A DNA stretch of 64,000 bases from Microcella alkalica (GTDB lineage: Bacteria; Actinomycetota; Actinomycetes; Actinomycetales; Microbacteriaceae), in contig NZ_JACGWX010000001.1 in assembly GCF_014137945.1 (NCBI RefSeq), positions 1-64,000 of the forward strand. Reading direction: 5' to 3'. Position 1 is the stretch's first letter, and each line of letters opens with the position of its first letter. Positions 1 to 14,805 of this stretch are shown in pieces. The position numbers and the translations under genes were made by a program. The notes below the pieces were generated by a model, which worked only from the letters and a program-made list of their open reading frames with translations, was not told the origin of the DNA and searched no databases.

Positions 1-1
1 C

Positions 2-2026
2 CTTCTCGGCAAGCGCCCGACGCGCGTGCTCGGCGAGTTCGGCGCCGCGTTCGCCATCGCGTTCTCGGGCGCGGCCATCCCCACTGCCCGCCGCCGCATC
101 GCGCGGTCGCGGTCCGTCGGATGGGCCGCGATCGACGCCTTGCGCATGACGCCGGACGAGGTGCGCCGCCGCCGGGCGATCGGCCGCGACGCCCTCCTCG
201 GCGCCGGTGAGGCGCAGGCCCGCCCCCGACCCGACTTCTTCCCCGGAGGCGGCCTCGTCGTCGCGGGCTTCGCCCTCACCGGCGGCCTCCTCATGTCCTC
301 ACTCCTCGCAGCGCCCGCCCTCGCGGGCGGCGCGCTCGGCCCCCTGGCGCCGGATGTCCCCGCGCTCTGGGCGGCGACCCTCGCGACCGACGACGGTCCC
401 GCCGACCCCTTCGCCTTCGTCCTGGCGGCCCTCGGGTCGCTGACCGTCTGGCAGCCATCGCTCGCGGTCGTCGCGCTGTGGGTCGTGGCTCCGGCGCTCG
501 CGGCGCTCGGCGCGTGGTGGGCCGCCGCTCACCTCGTCGAGCGGCGCGGCCCCGCGGCCGCGGTCGCCTCCGTCTACGCGCTCGCGCCCGCGGTCGCGGT
601 GTCGCTCGTCGACGGGCGGCTCCCCGCCCTCGTGGCACTGCTGGCTCTGCCGTGGCTCGTCGTCGCGGCCGCGCGCGCGCCGCGATCGTGGAGCGCGACC
701 GCGGTCGCGGGGCTCCTCGCGGCGGTGACCATCGCATCCGCCCCCTCTCTCGGCATCGCCCTCGTGGTGGTCTGGGCGGCCTGGATGGCCGCCAACCCGC
801 GGCGGGTCGTTCGACTGCTCACCCTCGTCGTGCCGACGGCGGCGCTCTTCGCGCCCCTCGCCGTTGCGCACGTGCTGAGGGGCACTCCGCTCGGCCTCCT
901 CGCCGACCCCGGCCTTCCCTCGCAGCCGGCGGGGATCGCTCCCACCGGGCTGCTCCTCGGCTGGCCCGACCTCTCGATCGCGCTGGGGCCGGTCGCCGCG
1001 CTCCTGCCCGCCGAGGCGCCGCCCCTCGTCGTCGCGGCGGTGCTCGCCGCTCTCGCCGCTCCGCTCGCGGCCCTCTCGCTCCTCGCCCTCGGGCTGCGCG
1101 GCGGGTCGCGCGCTGTCGTCCCCCTCGTCGCCGCCGCATCGGGCCTCGCCCTCGCCGTCCTGGTGTCGGGGGTCGCCGTGGTCACGGCCGAGGGGGTCGC
1201 GGTGCGCGTCGACCCCGCCCCTGCCCTCGGCCTCTACTGGCTCGGACTCGCGCTCGCCGCGGGCGTCGCCCTCGACGGTCTCCGCCGCGCCGCGGCCGTT
1301 CCCGCACTCGTCCTCGTGCTCGCGAGCGCGCTCGCCGCGAGCCCGGCCCTCGCGATGCTCCTCCTCGGCACGGCGAGCGTCGGACCGGGACCCGACCGCA
1401 CCCTGCCGGCGATCGTCGCGGCCGACGCGGTCGCCGACGCGAGCATCGCCACGCTCGTTCTCACGCCGGTCGACGTCGGCCTCGCGGCGCGCATCGAGCG
1501 GGGAGCCGGCGACTCTCTCGTCGTCCACCGCACCTTTCCCGCGACGGTCGGCCTCGCGAGCGATGCCGACGCCACCCCCGAGCAGGAGCGCCTCGCCGAG
1601 CTCGCCGCGAGCCTCGCCGTGCGCAGCGGACTCGACGTGGCCCCGCTCATCGAGCAGGAGGACGTGCGATTCGTCCTACTGGCCGAGCGCGCCCGCACGA
1701 CCGGTGTCGACGCCCCGCTCGACCCTTCCGGCTCGGTCGCCTCCGCCGACGTCTCCGCCGCCCTCGACGCGAACGTGCTCCTCGTCGCGGTCGGGGACAC
1801 GGATGCCGGCCGGCTGTGGCGGGTCGTCGCCGCCGACGAGACCCCGGCCGCGATCGCGGCGCTCCCCGCGACTGCGCTCCCGATCCTCGTCGGCCAGCTC
1901 GGCATCCTCGCTCTGACGCTGCTGCTCGCCGCGCCCACGGGGCCGCGCCCCCGCCGGATGCGCGCGGAGGACGGCACGATCGACGACCCCGCCACGACGT
2001 TCGACCCCGAGGACGACGATGACTGA
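2..2026 (+). CDS. Membrane glycosyltransferase, C-terminal part (truncated by window start)
   Basis: The frame is open from base 2, so the true start lies upstream. The visible ~674 residues hold many hydrophobic Ala/Leu/Val-rich segments consistent with a polytopic membrane domain, and an acidic Asp/Glu tail at the C-terminus. In this conserved actinobacterial neighbourhood (followed by DUF5719, an MMP-like protein, DUF3499 and phosphomannomutase) the gene is a large protein with an N-terminal family-2 glycosyltransferase domain. That domain would lie outside the window, so the glycosyltransferase role is inferred from context. It probably acts at the membrane in assembly of a cell-envelope glycan, supplied with sugars through the phosphomannomutase downstream. 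Its last 8 bases overlap the next start codon, implying translational coupling. Confidence 0.7.
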   Translation, partial: LLGKRPTRVLGEFGAAFAIAFSGAAIPTARRRIARSRSVGWAAIDALRMTPDEVRRRRAIGRDALLGAGEAQARPRPDFFPGGGLVVAGFALTGGLLMSSLLAAPALAGGALGPLAPDVPALWAATLATDDGPADPFAFVLAALGSLTVWQPSLAVVALWVVAPALAALGAWWAAAHLVERRGPAAAVASVYALAPAVAVSLVDGRLPALVALLALPWLVVAAARAPRSWSATAVAGLLAAVTIASAPSLGIALVVVWAAWMAANPRRVVRLLTLVVPTAALFAPLAVAHVLRGTPLGLLADPGLPSQPAGIAPTGLLLGWPDLSIALGPVAALLPAEAPPLVVAAVLAALAAPLAALSLLALGLRGGSRAVVPLVAAASGLALAVLVSGVAVVTAEGVAVRVDPAPALGLYWLGLALAAGVALDGLRRAAAVPALVLVLASALAASPALAMLLLGTASVGPGPDRTLPAIVAADAVADASIATLVLTPVDVGLAARIERGAGDSLVVHRTFPATVGLASDADATPEQERLAELAASLAVRSGLDVAPLIEQEDVRFVLLAERARTTGVDAPLDPSGSVASADVSAALDANVLLVAVGDTDAGRLWRVVAADETPAAIAALPATALPILVGQLGILALTLLLAAPTGPRPRRMRAEDGTIDDPATTFDPEDDDD

Positions 2027-3407
2027 TCGGCTCCTGCTCCTGGCGCGCGGACGCCACGTCGGCGTCGCGCTGCTCGGCGCGGGCGCCGCCGCCGCGCTCG
2101 TCGTCGGAGTGCTCGCCGTGCCGGGGCCGGTGATCACGGCGCGGCCGACGACGGTCGAGGTCACCCCGGTGCGCGCGACGCAGTCGCTCGTGTGCGGCGG
2201 CCCCGTCCTGGGGCTCTCGCGCGGGCCCGAGCCCGAGATCATCGCCGTGGGCGAGCCCGTCCGCCGCAGCGCGGGCGAGGGGCTCGTCGAGCGTGCGATC
2301 GGCGAGAGCGACGCGGTCGATGGGGGAGCGGTGATCGTCGAGCTCCCGGCCGAGGCGCCCGCCGACGACGTCTCCGCGACCGAGCGGCAGGAGCTCGACG
2401 AGCCCGAGCTGCGTGGCCTCGCCGTCGCCGAGTGCCTCCCTCCCGCACCGACCTCGTGGCTCGTCGGCGGGAGCACGACGACCGGCCGATCGAGCACGAT
2501 CGTGCTGAGCAACCCCGGAGAGGTCGCCGCGACCGTCGACCTCTCGGTCTGGGGCGCGGACGGGCCGCTCGACACCGCGGGCAGCTCGGGCCTCATCGTC
2601 CCGCCCGGCGCCCAGCGCGTCATCCCGCTGTCCGGGCTCGCCCCGGATCAGTCGTCGCCCGTGGTCGGCATCACGAGCCGCGGCGGCGCGGTCGCGGCGA
2701 CCCTCCAACAGTCGACGATCGTCGGACTCGAGCCCGCGGGAGTCGACATCGTCACGCCCGTGAGCGCGCCGAGAGAGCGCGTCGTCATCCCTGTGCTGCC
2801 CGTCGGCGACGGCGAGGGCCTCGCCGTCGCCGCGGCCGCCCTCGGCGCCACCGACTTCTCGACAGTGCTCCGAGTCCTCGCGCCCGGCGACGAGCCGGCC
2901 GACATCACCGTGAGCCTGCTGCCCGACGCCGGGGGAGCGGGAACGGCTCTCACCGCTCGCGTCGAGCCGGGCGCCGTCGTCGACATCGCCCTCGGCGACC
3001 TCGCCGACGGCGACTACAGCGTCATCATCGACGCGACCAGGCCGGTCGTCGCCGCCGCGCGCGCCTCGACGGCCAGCGACGGGGGCATCGACTCGGCGTG
3101 GTTCACCGCGGCGCCTCTCCTCGACGACGAGGACGGTGACATCGTGTTCGCCGTCGCTCCGGGTGCGGGAGCGCGCCTGCACCTCGTCGCCCCCGACGAT
3201 GGCGCGATCGTGACGGTCGACGACGCTCTCGTCGAGCTCGGTCCCCGATCGCGCACGAGCCTGGAGCTCGCGGGAAGCACGGCGCCTGTGATGATCGTGA
3301 GCGGGGAGGTGCGGGCGTCCGTCTCGTATCTGACGGATGCGGGGCTCGCGTCATCGCGCATCCTCGCCCCGATCGCCGCCCCGCGACCGATCACCGTCCT
3401 CCCGTAG
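2019..3407 (+). CDS. DUF5719 family envelope protein
   Basis: A 462-residue protein with a short basic N-terminus and one hydrophobic segment (about residues 15-36) that serves as signal anchor. The remaining ~420 residues are rich in Val, Thr, Gly and short beta-type stretches, as expected of an exported beta-rich domain. It resembles the DUF5719 family, always found next to the large membrane glycosyltransferase in actinobacteria; the function of that family is unknown to me. The ATG overlaps the upstream stop by 8 bases, so the pair is co-translated and may form a membrane complex. It converges on the MMP-like gene with only 21 bases between the two stops. Confidence 0.72.
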   Translation: MTDRLLLLARGRHVGVALLGAGAAAALVVGVLAVPGPVITARPTTVEVTPVRATQSLVCGGPVLGLSRGPEPEIIAVGEPVRRSAGEGLVERAIGESDAVDGGAVIVELPAEAPADDVSATERQELDEPELRGLAVAECLPPAPTSWLVGGSTTTGRSSTIVLSNPGEVAATVDLSVWGADGPLDTAGSSGLIVPPGAQRVIPLSGLAPDQSSPVVGITSRGGAVAATLQQSTIVGLEPAGVDIVTPVSAPRERVVIPVLPVGDGEGLAVAAAALGATDFSTVLRVLAPGDEPADITVSLLPDAGGAGTALTARVEPGAVVDIALGDLADGDYSVIIDATRPVVAAARASTASDGGIDSAWFTAAPLLDDEDGDIVFAVAPGAGARLHLVAPDDGAIVTVDDALVELGPRSRTSLELAGSTAPVMIVSGEVRASVSYLTDAGLASSRILAPIAAPRPITVLP

Positions 3408-3428
3408 CCCGGAGAGCGACGGATGGCG

Positions 3429-3887
3429 CTACCAGTGCCGGAACCGGTCGGGCGCGAGATCCCACGGATCCTTGCCGATGAGCTCGCCGACGGCGCGGAA
3501 CACGCACGACTCCACCATGAGCCGGCGGTGCCAGTCGTCCTCCCGGTGCAGGCGGCTCATGCGCTCGATCGGGATCCGGTAGAGCACGACGAGACGGTGC
3601 TGCGGGATCACCCGCCAGCGCGCAACGCCCGAGACTCCCGGCGGCTGATCGGGCATCGGCAGCACCTCGATGCGGAGGGCGGCGAGCTCGTCCGGCCAGA
3701 GGTCCTGCAGGTAGTCGGCGGTCGCCTGCACGGTCGCCTCGAAAGCGTCGAGACGGGTGTGGGCGAGGGGAAGGTCGGGCCCGGTCACGGGGGATCGGCC
3801 GTTGCGGCCGTGCCGCGCGCGCGCCCGTGCGCTCGGGAGCGCCCGGGGGCTCGCGTACGAGCGCGGACGACGCGAGGCGAACGGCAT
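3429..3887 (-). CDS. Metallopeptidase-like (minimal MMP/zincin-fold) family protein
   Basis: A 152-residue protein of the family annotated as minimal metallopeptidase-like or zincin-like in actinobacteria. The first ~40 residues are a basic Arg-rich tail. The conserved domain follows, with an LDAFEATVQ-like opening and an AVGELIG...LAPDRF ending. No HExxH zinc motif can be seen: the place where it would fall reads VESCVFRAVGEL, so peptidase activity is doubtful. A longer frame opens at 3980 but would run through the divergent DUF3499 promoter. The start at 3887 is preferred because TACGCT (3899-3894) lies exactly 6 nt upstream, the leaderless pattern. It is divergent from DUF3499 with 34 bases between the starts. 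Confidence 0.7.
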   Translation of the reverse strand: MPFASRRPRSYASPRALPSARARARHGRNGRSPVTGPDLPLAHTRLDAFEATVQATADYLQDLWPDELAALRIEVLPMPDQPPGVSGVARWRVIPQHRLVVLYRIPIERMSRLHREDDWHRRLMVESCVFRAVGELIGKDPWDLAPDRFRHW

Positions 3888-3893
3888 GGCTCC

Positions 3894-3914
3894 AGCGTAT
3901 CGCCGCCGTATGCT
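3894..3914. promoter_or_regulatory. Divergent overlapping leaderless promoters (MMP-like / DUF3499)
   Basis: On the minus strand TACGCT (3899-3894) is followed by 6 bases and the ATG at 3887. On the plus strand TATGCT (3909-3914) is followed by 7 bases and the ATG at 3922. Both fit a -10 hexamer whose transcription start coincides with the start codon. Each promoter's -35 region must lie in the other gene's first codons, so the two polymerases would compete. Confidence 0.55.
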
Positions 3915-3921
3915 GAAGGTG

Positions 3922-4134
3922 ATGAGCGGTCGAGGGTGCAGCAAGGTCGCGTGCGGCGAGACGGCGGTGAGCACGCTCACCTACGTGTACGCCGACTCGA
4001 TGGCCGTCCTCGGCCCCCTCAGCGCACGACCCGAACCGCACAGCTACGACCTGTGCTCGCGCCACTCGCAGTCGCTCTCCGCCCCGCAGGGCTGGCAGGT
4101 CGTGCGCTACTCGGCGCTCGGCGAGGTCGGCTGA
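3922..4134 (+). CDS. DUF3499 family protein (putative zinc-binding)
   Basis: A 70-residue protein matching the actinobacterial DUF3499 family: an N-terminal CSKVAC motif (Cys6, Cys11), a TLTYVYADSMAVLGPL core and a YDLCSRH motif (Cys45, His48). The spacing of Cys6/Cys11 and Cys45/His48 suggests a small zinc-binding fold; this is inference. The start is ATG 3922, because TATGCT ends 7 bases upstream and no good ribosome-binding site is present. A GTG at 3919 and an ATG at 3910 are in-frame alternatives. It lies 45 bases upstream of phosphomannomutase, in the standard actinobacterial order. Function unknown. Confidence 0.8.
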   Translation: MSGRGCSKVACGETAVSTLTYVYADSMAVLGPLSARPEPHSYDLCSRHSQSLSAPQGWQVVRYSALGEVG

Positions 4135-4167
4135 GCGACGCCCGCCGGTCGCCCGCCCGCGCCCCGG

Positions 4168-4173
4168 TACGGT
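4168..4173 (+). promoter_or_regulatory. -10 hexamer of leaderless phosphomannomutase promoter
   Basis: TACGGT is followed by six bases and the GTG at 4180. This is the spacing expected when transcription begins at the first base of the start codon. No Shine-Dalgarno sequence is convincing. Confidence 0.55.
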
Positions 4174-4179
4174 GGAGCG

Positions 4180-5595
4180 GTGAGCACCGCACCCGATCTC
4201 AGTCAGTTCATCAAGGCCTACGACGTCCGAGGGCTCGTCGGCTCCCAGCTGACTGACGAGGTCGTCGAGGCGCTCGGCGCCGGCTTCGTCGACGAGATCG
4301 GTTCGGCGGGGCTCGAGGTGATGGTCGGTCACGACATGCGCGACTCCTCGCCCGGCTTCGTCGCCGCCTTCGCCCGCGGCGCGCAGGCCCGCGGCGCTCA
4401 CGTCGTCAACCTCGGGCTGTGCTCGACCGACGAGTCCTACTTCGCCTCGGGCCGGTACGACGCGCCCGCCGCGATGTTCACCGCGAGCCACAACCCGGCG
4501 ACCTACAACGGCATCAAGTTCTCGCGGGCCGGTGCGCAGGGCATCAGCCTCGCGACGGGGCTCGCCGGTATCCGCGACCGCGCGCAGGCATACCTCGAGG
4601 CGGGGGCCGTCCCGGCCGTGGCCGAGCCGGGCGGCTACTCAGTGCGCGACGTGCTGGCCGACTACGCCGCGTACCTGAGATCCCTCGTCGATCTGTCGGG
4701 CATCCGCCCGCTGCGCATCGTCGTCGACGCCGGAAACGGCATGGGCGGGATGACCGCGCCCGCCGTCCTCGGAACCGCCGCGGGCCTCGCGCCGCTCCCG
4801 CTCGAGATCATCCCGCTCTACTTCGAGCTCGACGGCACCTTCCCCAACCACGAGGCGAACCCGCTCGAGCCCGCCAATCTCGTCGACCTGCAGAAGGCCG
4901 TGCTCGATCACGGCGCCGACCTCGGGCTCGCGTTCGACGGCGACGCCGACCGCTGCTTCGTCATCGACGAGCTCGGCCAGCCCGTGACGCCGAGCGCAGT
5001 CGCCGCGATCGTGGCGCAGCGCGAGATCGACCGCGTGCGCTCAGCAGGCGAGACGGGCGAGATCCACGTCATCCACAACCTCATCACCTCGCGCATCGTC
5101 GCCGAGACGATCGAGGCGGCGGGGGCCGAGCCCGTCCGCACGAACGTCGGGCACTCGCTCATCAAGGACCGCATGCGCGAGACGGGCGCGATCTTCGGCG
5201 GCGAGCACTCGGCGCACTACTACTTCCGCGACTTCTGGGGCGCGGACAACGGCATGCTCGCGGCGATGCACCTGCTATCCCAGTACGGTGCGTTCGACGG
5301 TCCGCTCTCGAAGCTCGCCGCGCAGTACACCCCGTACACCGCGAGCGGCGAGATCAACTCGACCGTGACCGACGTGCCCGCCGCGTACACGCGCATCGTC
5401 GAGGCCTTCGCCGGTCGCGCCGAGATCGACGAGCTCGACGGGCTCACCTTCACCGGCAGCGCCGATGACGGCTGGTTCTGGTTCAACGTGCGCCCCTCGA
5501 ACACCGAGCCGCTGCTGCGCCTCAACGCCGAGGCGCAGACGCCCGAGGTCATGGCGGCGATCCGCGACGAGGTGCTGGGCCTGATCCGCGCGTAG
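4180..5595 (+). CDS. manB: Phosphomannomutase/phosphoglucomutase
   Basis: A 471-residue alpha-D-phosphohexomutase that interconverts mannose-6-P and mannose-1-P (and/or the glucose equivalents) in the cytoplasm, feeding GDP-mannose and envelope glycans. Four family landmarks are present in order: the catalytic phosphoserine loop TASHNP near residues 100-105, the Mg-binding loop DGDADRC near 250, the sugar-binding FGGEHSAH near 345, and the phosphate-binding RPSNTEP near 440. Length is typical. It starts at a GTG with a leaderless-type -10 upstream. Neighbouring DUF3499, MMP-like and glycosyltransferase genes are its conserved partners. The exact sugar preference cannot be read from sequence. 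Confidence 0.93.
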   Translation: MSTAPDLSQFIKAYDVRGLVGSQLTDEVVEALGAGFVDEIGSAGLEVMVGHDMRDSSPGFVAAFARGAQARGAHVVNLGLCSTDESYFASGRYDAPAAMFTASHNPATYNGIKFSRAGAQGISLATGLAGIRDRAQAYLEAGAVPAVAEPGGYSVRDVLADYAAYLRSLVDLSGIRPLRIVVDAGNGMGGMTAPAVLGTAAGLAPLPLEIIPLYFELDGTFPNHEANPLEPANLVDLQKAVLDHGADLGLAFDGDADRCFVIDELGQPVTPSAVAAIVAQREIDRVRSAGETGEIHVIHNLITSRIVAETIEAAGAEPVRTNVGHSLIKDRMRETGAIFGGEHSAHYYFRDFWGADNGMLAAMHLLSQYGAFDGPLSKLAAQYTPYTASGEINSTVTDVPAAYTRIVEAFAGRAEIDELDGLTFTGSADDGWFWFNVRPSNTEPLLRLNAEAQTPEVMAAIRDEVLGLIRA

Positions 5596-5782
5596 CCGCG
5601 CGCCATCCGCGTCGAGCGCCTCTCGCACGGTTGAGTGCGTTCGCCACGGTTGCCCGCGAAGTTTCGGGCTCATTCGCCACTTATGTACTCGATCGCTCGG
5701 CCGCGCTTCTCTCACCCCCGCGCGGGCCGCACCCCCGGCTCGCGCTCAGCGGGCGTGCGCCGAGTCCTGCGAGAATGCCCGC

Positions 5783-7300
<1,518 letters not shown>

Positions 7301-7314
7301 CGCGTTGACGGATG

Positions 7315-7341
7315 CGGGCCCGGTGCGATGCACCGGGCCCG
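7315..7341 (+). terminator. Terminator hairpin of ahcY
   Basis: A perfect 12 bp stem, CGGGCCCGGTGC (7315-7326) with GCACCGGGCCCG (7330-7341) and a GAT loop, 14 bases after the ahcY stop. Only two T residues follow, as is common for high-GC terminators. Confidence 0.75.
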
Positions 7342-7407
7342 TTCCCGCACCTCGGCAGAGGCATCCCGGACCCTGATCGCCCGCGACACGCCCGAGCCGA
7401 CGAGGAT

Positions 7408-7436
7408 TTGCCCGACGCCCCGCTCGGCCGTAATGT
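7408..7436 (+). promoter_or_regulatory. rrn operon promoter
   Basis: TTGCCC (7408-7413), a 17 base spacer and TAATGT (7431-7436) form a sigma-70-like promoter about 440 bases upstream of the 16S gene. The rest of 7342-7873 is rRNA leader with no protein gene I can support. Confidence 0.7.
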
Positions 7437-7664
7437 ATCTACCTGTTGCCCCAAGCGGGCGGGAGAGCGAAAAGCCTCCCGAACCCCAAGCGGAAACGAA
7501 CCCCCTCCTTCTCAGCCAGAACGGCTCGCCGTTCCGATGCGTGGAGGAGCGGGAAGCGGATCCCCTCCGATGACAGCGGCTCTCTCGAGAGCCGGCCAGT
7601 CGACGGGGAGCCGGAAGGAAGAGCCCTGTTGCGAGCGCTGCGAAGCGCGAGGTCAGGTGCGCCC

Positions 7665-7691
7665 GATCCTTGAGAACTCAACAGCGTGCAC
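7665..7691 (+). promoter_or_regulatory. rrn leader boxA-like antitermination motif
   Basis: The leader holds CCTTGAGAACTCAACAGCG, which matches the conserved TTTGAGAACTCAATAGTG-type boxA region of actinobacterial rrn leaders (established in mycobacteria for Nus-dependent antitermination). A related TTGAGAACTACACAG occurs in the 16S-23S spacer. Confidence 0.65.
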
Positions 7692-7873
7692 TAAGTCAAT
7701 GCCAAATTATCCTCGTCGGTCGACATCGTCGGCCGGTTGAGATTCCTTTGGATTGAAACGAATGTCAGTAGATATTCGAACTTCAGTCAGACAAACTCGC
7801 GGCAGCTCATCACTTCGGTGGCGGTTGTCGCAACTAGATGTGTCGCTCGGCCTTCGGGTCGTTCGGCTATCAA

Positions 7874-13048
<5,175 letters not shown>

Positions 13049-13178
13049 AACACCCCACCCTTGTGGTGGGGGGAGTATGCGCTTGCGTCCACTTTGTGGT
13101 TCCTGATTGACGGTCGGGAATCGCGCACAGAAACACTTCTAGTGAGTTCTGTCCGTAAACGATTGATAAATCAATAGT

Positions 13179-13296
13179 GTTTCGGCGGCCATAGCGAAGG
13201 GGAAACGCCCGGTTACATTCCGAACCCGGAAGCTAAGACCTTCTGCGCCGATGGTACTGCGAGGGTGACCTCGTGGGAGAGTAGGACACCGCCGGA
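13179..13296 (+). rRNA. rrf: 5S ribosomal RNA
   Basis: About 117 nt beginning GTTTCGGCGGCCATAGCG and ending ACACCGCCGGAC; the two ends pair as helix I. It contains the conserved CCGAACCCGGAAGCTAAG loop. It is separated from the 23S by ~130 bases. Confidence 0.95.
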
Positions 13297-13306
13297 CTTC
13301 TTTCGA

Positions 13307-13338
13307 GAGAAGCCCCTCCATTCGTGGAGGGGCTTCTC
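13307..13338 (+). terminator. rrn operon terminator
   Basis: A perfect 14 bp stem, GAGAAGCCCCTCCA (13307-13320) with TGGAGGGGCTTCTC (13325-13338), closed by a stable TTCG tetraloop. It lies 10 bases after the 5S gene. Confidence 0.92.
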
Positions 13339-13340
13339 GT

Positions 13341-13348
13341 CGTTAATG
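13341..13348 (+). repeat. Left 8 bp target-site duplication of ISL3 remnant
   Basis: CGTTAATG directly precedes the left terminal repeat and is repeated exactly at 13843-13850 after the right terminal repeat. Eight bases is the usual duplication size for the ISL3 family. Confidence 0.75.
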
Positions 13349-13842
13349 GGCTCTTCGCATTTGAGGGGGTAGGTCGGTAGCGCGTCGATCCGTGCAGATG
13401 GGTCGAGGTCTTCCAGGATGGAATTTCTCACGCTGCCGATCCGAAAGACCTCGACGTGTTCAACGCTACCTTCGACCCTGCCGATCTGACCGTATTCTGC
13501 CGTCTTGATGAGCTCGGGCTCGTGGCCGTCGGGCAGCGGGTCCAGCGCCACCTGGCAGTGTTGGAGTGCCGGTTCGTCGAGGCCGACCAGTGGTGTCGGT
13601 GGTGCGGGGCTGAGGGCATCTCGCGCGGCACCGAGGCCAGACGGCTGGCGCATGTCCCGTTCGGTGGGCGGCCGACGGTCCTGTTGGTGCGGGTGCGCCG
13701 CTACCGGTGCTCGGGCTGCGGGAGGTCGTGGCGGCAGGACACCACCGCGGCGGCTGCGCCGAGGTTGAAGCTGTCCCGTGGAGCGCTCACCTGGGCGCTC
13801 ACCGCGCTCGTGGTGGACCATCTCACGATCTTACGAGGAGCC
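13349..13842 (+). mobile_element. Internally deleted ISL3-family insertion sequence (494 bp)
   Basis: The left end reads GGCTCTTCGCA (13349-13359), the type of end seen in ISL3 elements. The right end read inwards is GGCTCCTCGTA, matching at 9 of 11 positions. Both ends abut a perfect 8 bp direct repeat. Full ISL3 elements are ~1.3-1.6 kb; here only the N-terminal third of the transposase remains. The coding sequence runs straight into the last ~12 bases of the right end. It is therefore a deletion derivative that may be mobilisable in trans. It sits just after the rrn terminator. Confidence 0.75.
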
Positions 13843-13848
13843 CGTTAA
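13456..13848 (+). pseudogene. Truncated ISL3-family transposase (N-terminal zinc-finger region)
   Basis: A 130-codon frame that begins MFNATFDPADLTVFCRLDEL, the conserved N-terminus of ISL3-type transposases. It continues through a zinc-ribbon with WCRWCG and RRYRCSGCGRSW (two CxxC pairs) and a basic RLAH region. The frame breaks off after VVDHLTILRGAR, where family members continue into the helix-turn-helix and then the DDE catalytic core. The stop codon lies beyond the right IS end, in flanking DNA. No catalytic residues remain. Such an N-terminal fragment could still bind the IS ends and act as an inhibitor, but nothing in the sequence shows that it is expressed. Confidence 0.82.
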
Positions 13849-13850
13849 TG
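13843..13850 (+). repeat. Right 8 bp target-site duplication of ISL3 remnant
   Basis: CGTTAATG, an exact copy of 13341-13348, immediately after the right terminal repeat. Confidence 0.75.
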
Positions 13851-13861
13851 GCCCAACCCCC

Positions 13862-13911
13862 GGCACCGGAGTGTGCCCGCGGCCTGGATCGGGGCGGAGC
13901 GCCCCGGTGCC
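13862..13911 (-). terminator. Nested hairpin, probable terminator of the RDD gene
   Basis: Outer arms GGCACCGG (13862-13869) and CCGGTGCC (13904-13911) enclose an inner stem GGGGCG/CGCCCC (13891-13905). It lies 14 bases beyond the RDD stop on the minus strand. Confidence 0.5.
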
Positions 13912-13925
13912 ACGTCGACGTCGGT

Positions 13926-14789
13926 TCAGCCGCGGTCGGGGAACCCGTGGGGCAGCGCTCCGAGCGTCGGCGCGAGCTGCTCGAGGCGAGCCCGCTCGAG
14001 ATCGAGCGCCCGCGCCTCCCGCTCGCGGCGCAGCACTGCGACGGCGGCGAGGAAGAGCTCGGGGTCGGCGTCGGGAACGGGCGAGACGAACACGGCCGCA
14101 TCCCGCGCCAGGGCGGCGGCGAGCCTCTGGCGCGTGGCCGGGGTGTGCCCGCCGGCCTGCGCGAGGAACTGCGCGATTCGGCGGGAGAGCACATCGGGGA
14201 GGCGGGCAACATCGGCAGTCTCGGCCCAGTCGGCGAGGCTCCCCGGCACACCGAAAGTCCGAGGAGCGATCCGGGCGATGCGCTCGTACTGGCTGTACGT
14301 CCCTGCGATGAGGTCGCCGAGGCGCTTCGCCCGCGCGTTGAGCATCGCGATCATGACCGCAGCGCCTCCGAGCGTGAGGACGATCTCGAAGAGGCCGACG
14401 AAGGAGCGGATGAACGCGTGCCGGAACGACACGGCCCCGCCGTCGTCGCGCACGATGCGATCGCCGAGGGCCCACCGCCCGAGCGACTTCCCCTGCGAGG
14501 CGGTCTCGACCACGGCGGGGACGATCACGAGCCCGAGCACAGCGCTCGAGATCGCGACGGCGGCGTAGAGGTTCTCGGGCACGCCGAGCGACGGCGCCGT
14601 CTCGAGCAGCAGCCAGACGAGCAGCCCCGTGCCGACGACGTACACGAGATAGTCGATCGCGGCGCCCGCGGCGCGGAGGATGACGCTCGACGCCCGGAGC
14701 TGCAGGGCGACCGCTTCGCCGGTGAGGAGCTCTCGCTCCGCGTCGTAGTCCATCCCGTTCGCGATCGGGGCCGACGCAGAACCGGACAT
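13926..14789 (-). CDS. RDD family membrane protein
   Basis: A 287-residue protein with an N-terminal RDD-type membrane domain (hydrophobic segments near residues 45-70, 75-100 and 140-165, after the motif LRASSVILRAAGAAIDYLVY) and a ~120-residue soluble C-terminus rich in Ala and Arg. The canonical Arg-Asp-Asp is represented by the RAAGAAID region, so the charged signature is partly altered. RDD proteins of this type sit beside SpoIIM-like, DUF58 and MoxR genes in actinobacteria; their biochemical role is unproven. The frame opens at 14909, but a start at 14789 avoids running into the divergent SpoIIM gene. The two starts are only 16 bases apart. Confidence 0.8.
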   Translation of the reverse strand: MSGSASAPIANGMDYDAERELLTGEAVALQLRASSVILRAAGAAIDYLVYVVGTGLLVWLLLETAPSLGVPENLYAAVAISSAVLGLVIVPAVVETASQGKSLGRWALGDRIVRDDGGAVSFRHAFIRSFVGLFEIVLTLGGAAVMIAMLNARAKRLGDLIAGTYSQYERIARIAPRTFGVPGSLADWAETADVARLPDVLSRRIAQFLAQAGGHTPATRQRLAAALARDAAVFVSPVPDADPELFLAAVAVLRREREARALDLERARLEQLAPTLGALPHGFPDRG

Positions 14790-14805
14790 GCCATCATCTA
14801 AACAG

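Noticed and set aside
299-1528. Long open frames antisense to or overlapping the glycosyltransferase gene
   Set aside because: GC-rich shadow frames with Arg/Asp/Glu-biased composition, no family resemblance and no start signals. The same applies to the other long antisense frames, e.g. 28831-31434 opposite secA and 55422-58019 opposite otsA/otsB.
5596-5782. Possible SAH or SAM riboswitch before ahcY
   Set aside because: No conserved riboswitch core or stable multi-stem structure could be recognised, and the promoter spacing suggests a leaderless or very short leader.
7447-7500. Direct repeat CCCCAAGCGG in the rrn leader
   Set aside because: Only two 10-base copies in GC-rich DNA; too weak to call a functional repeat.
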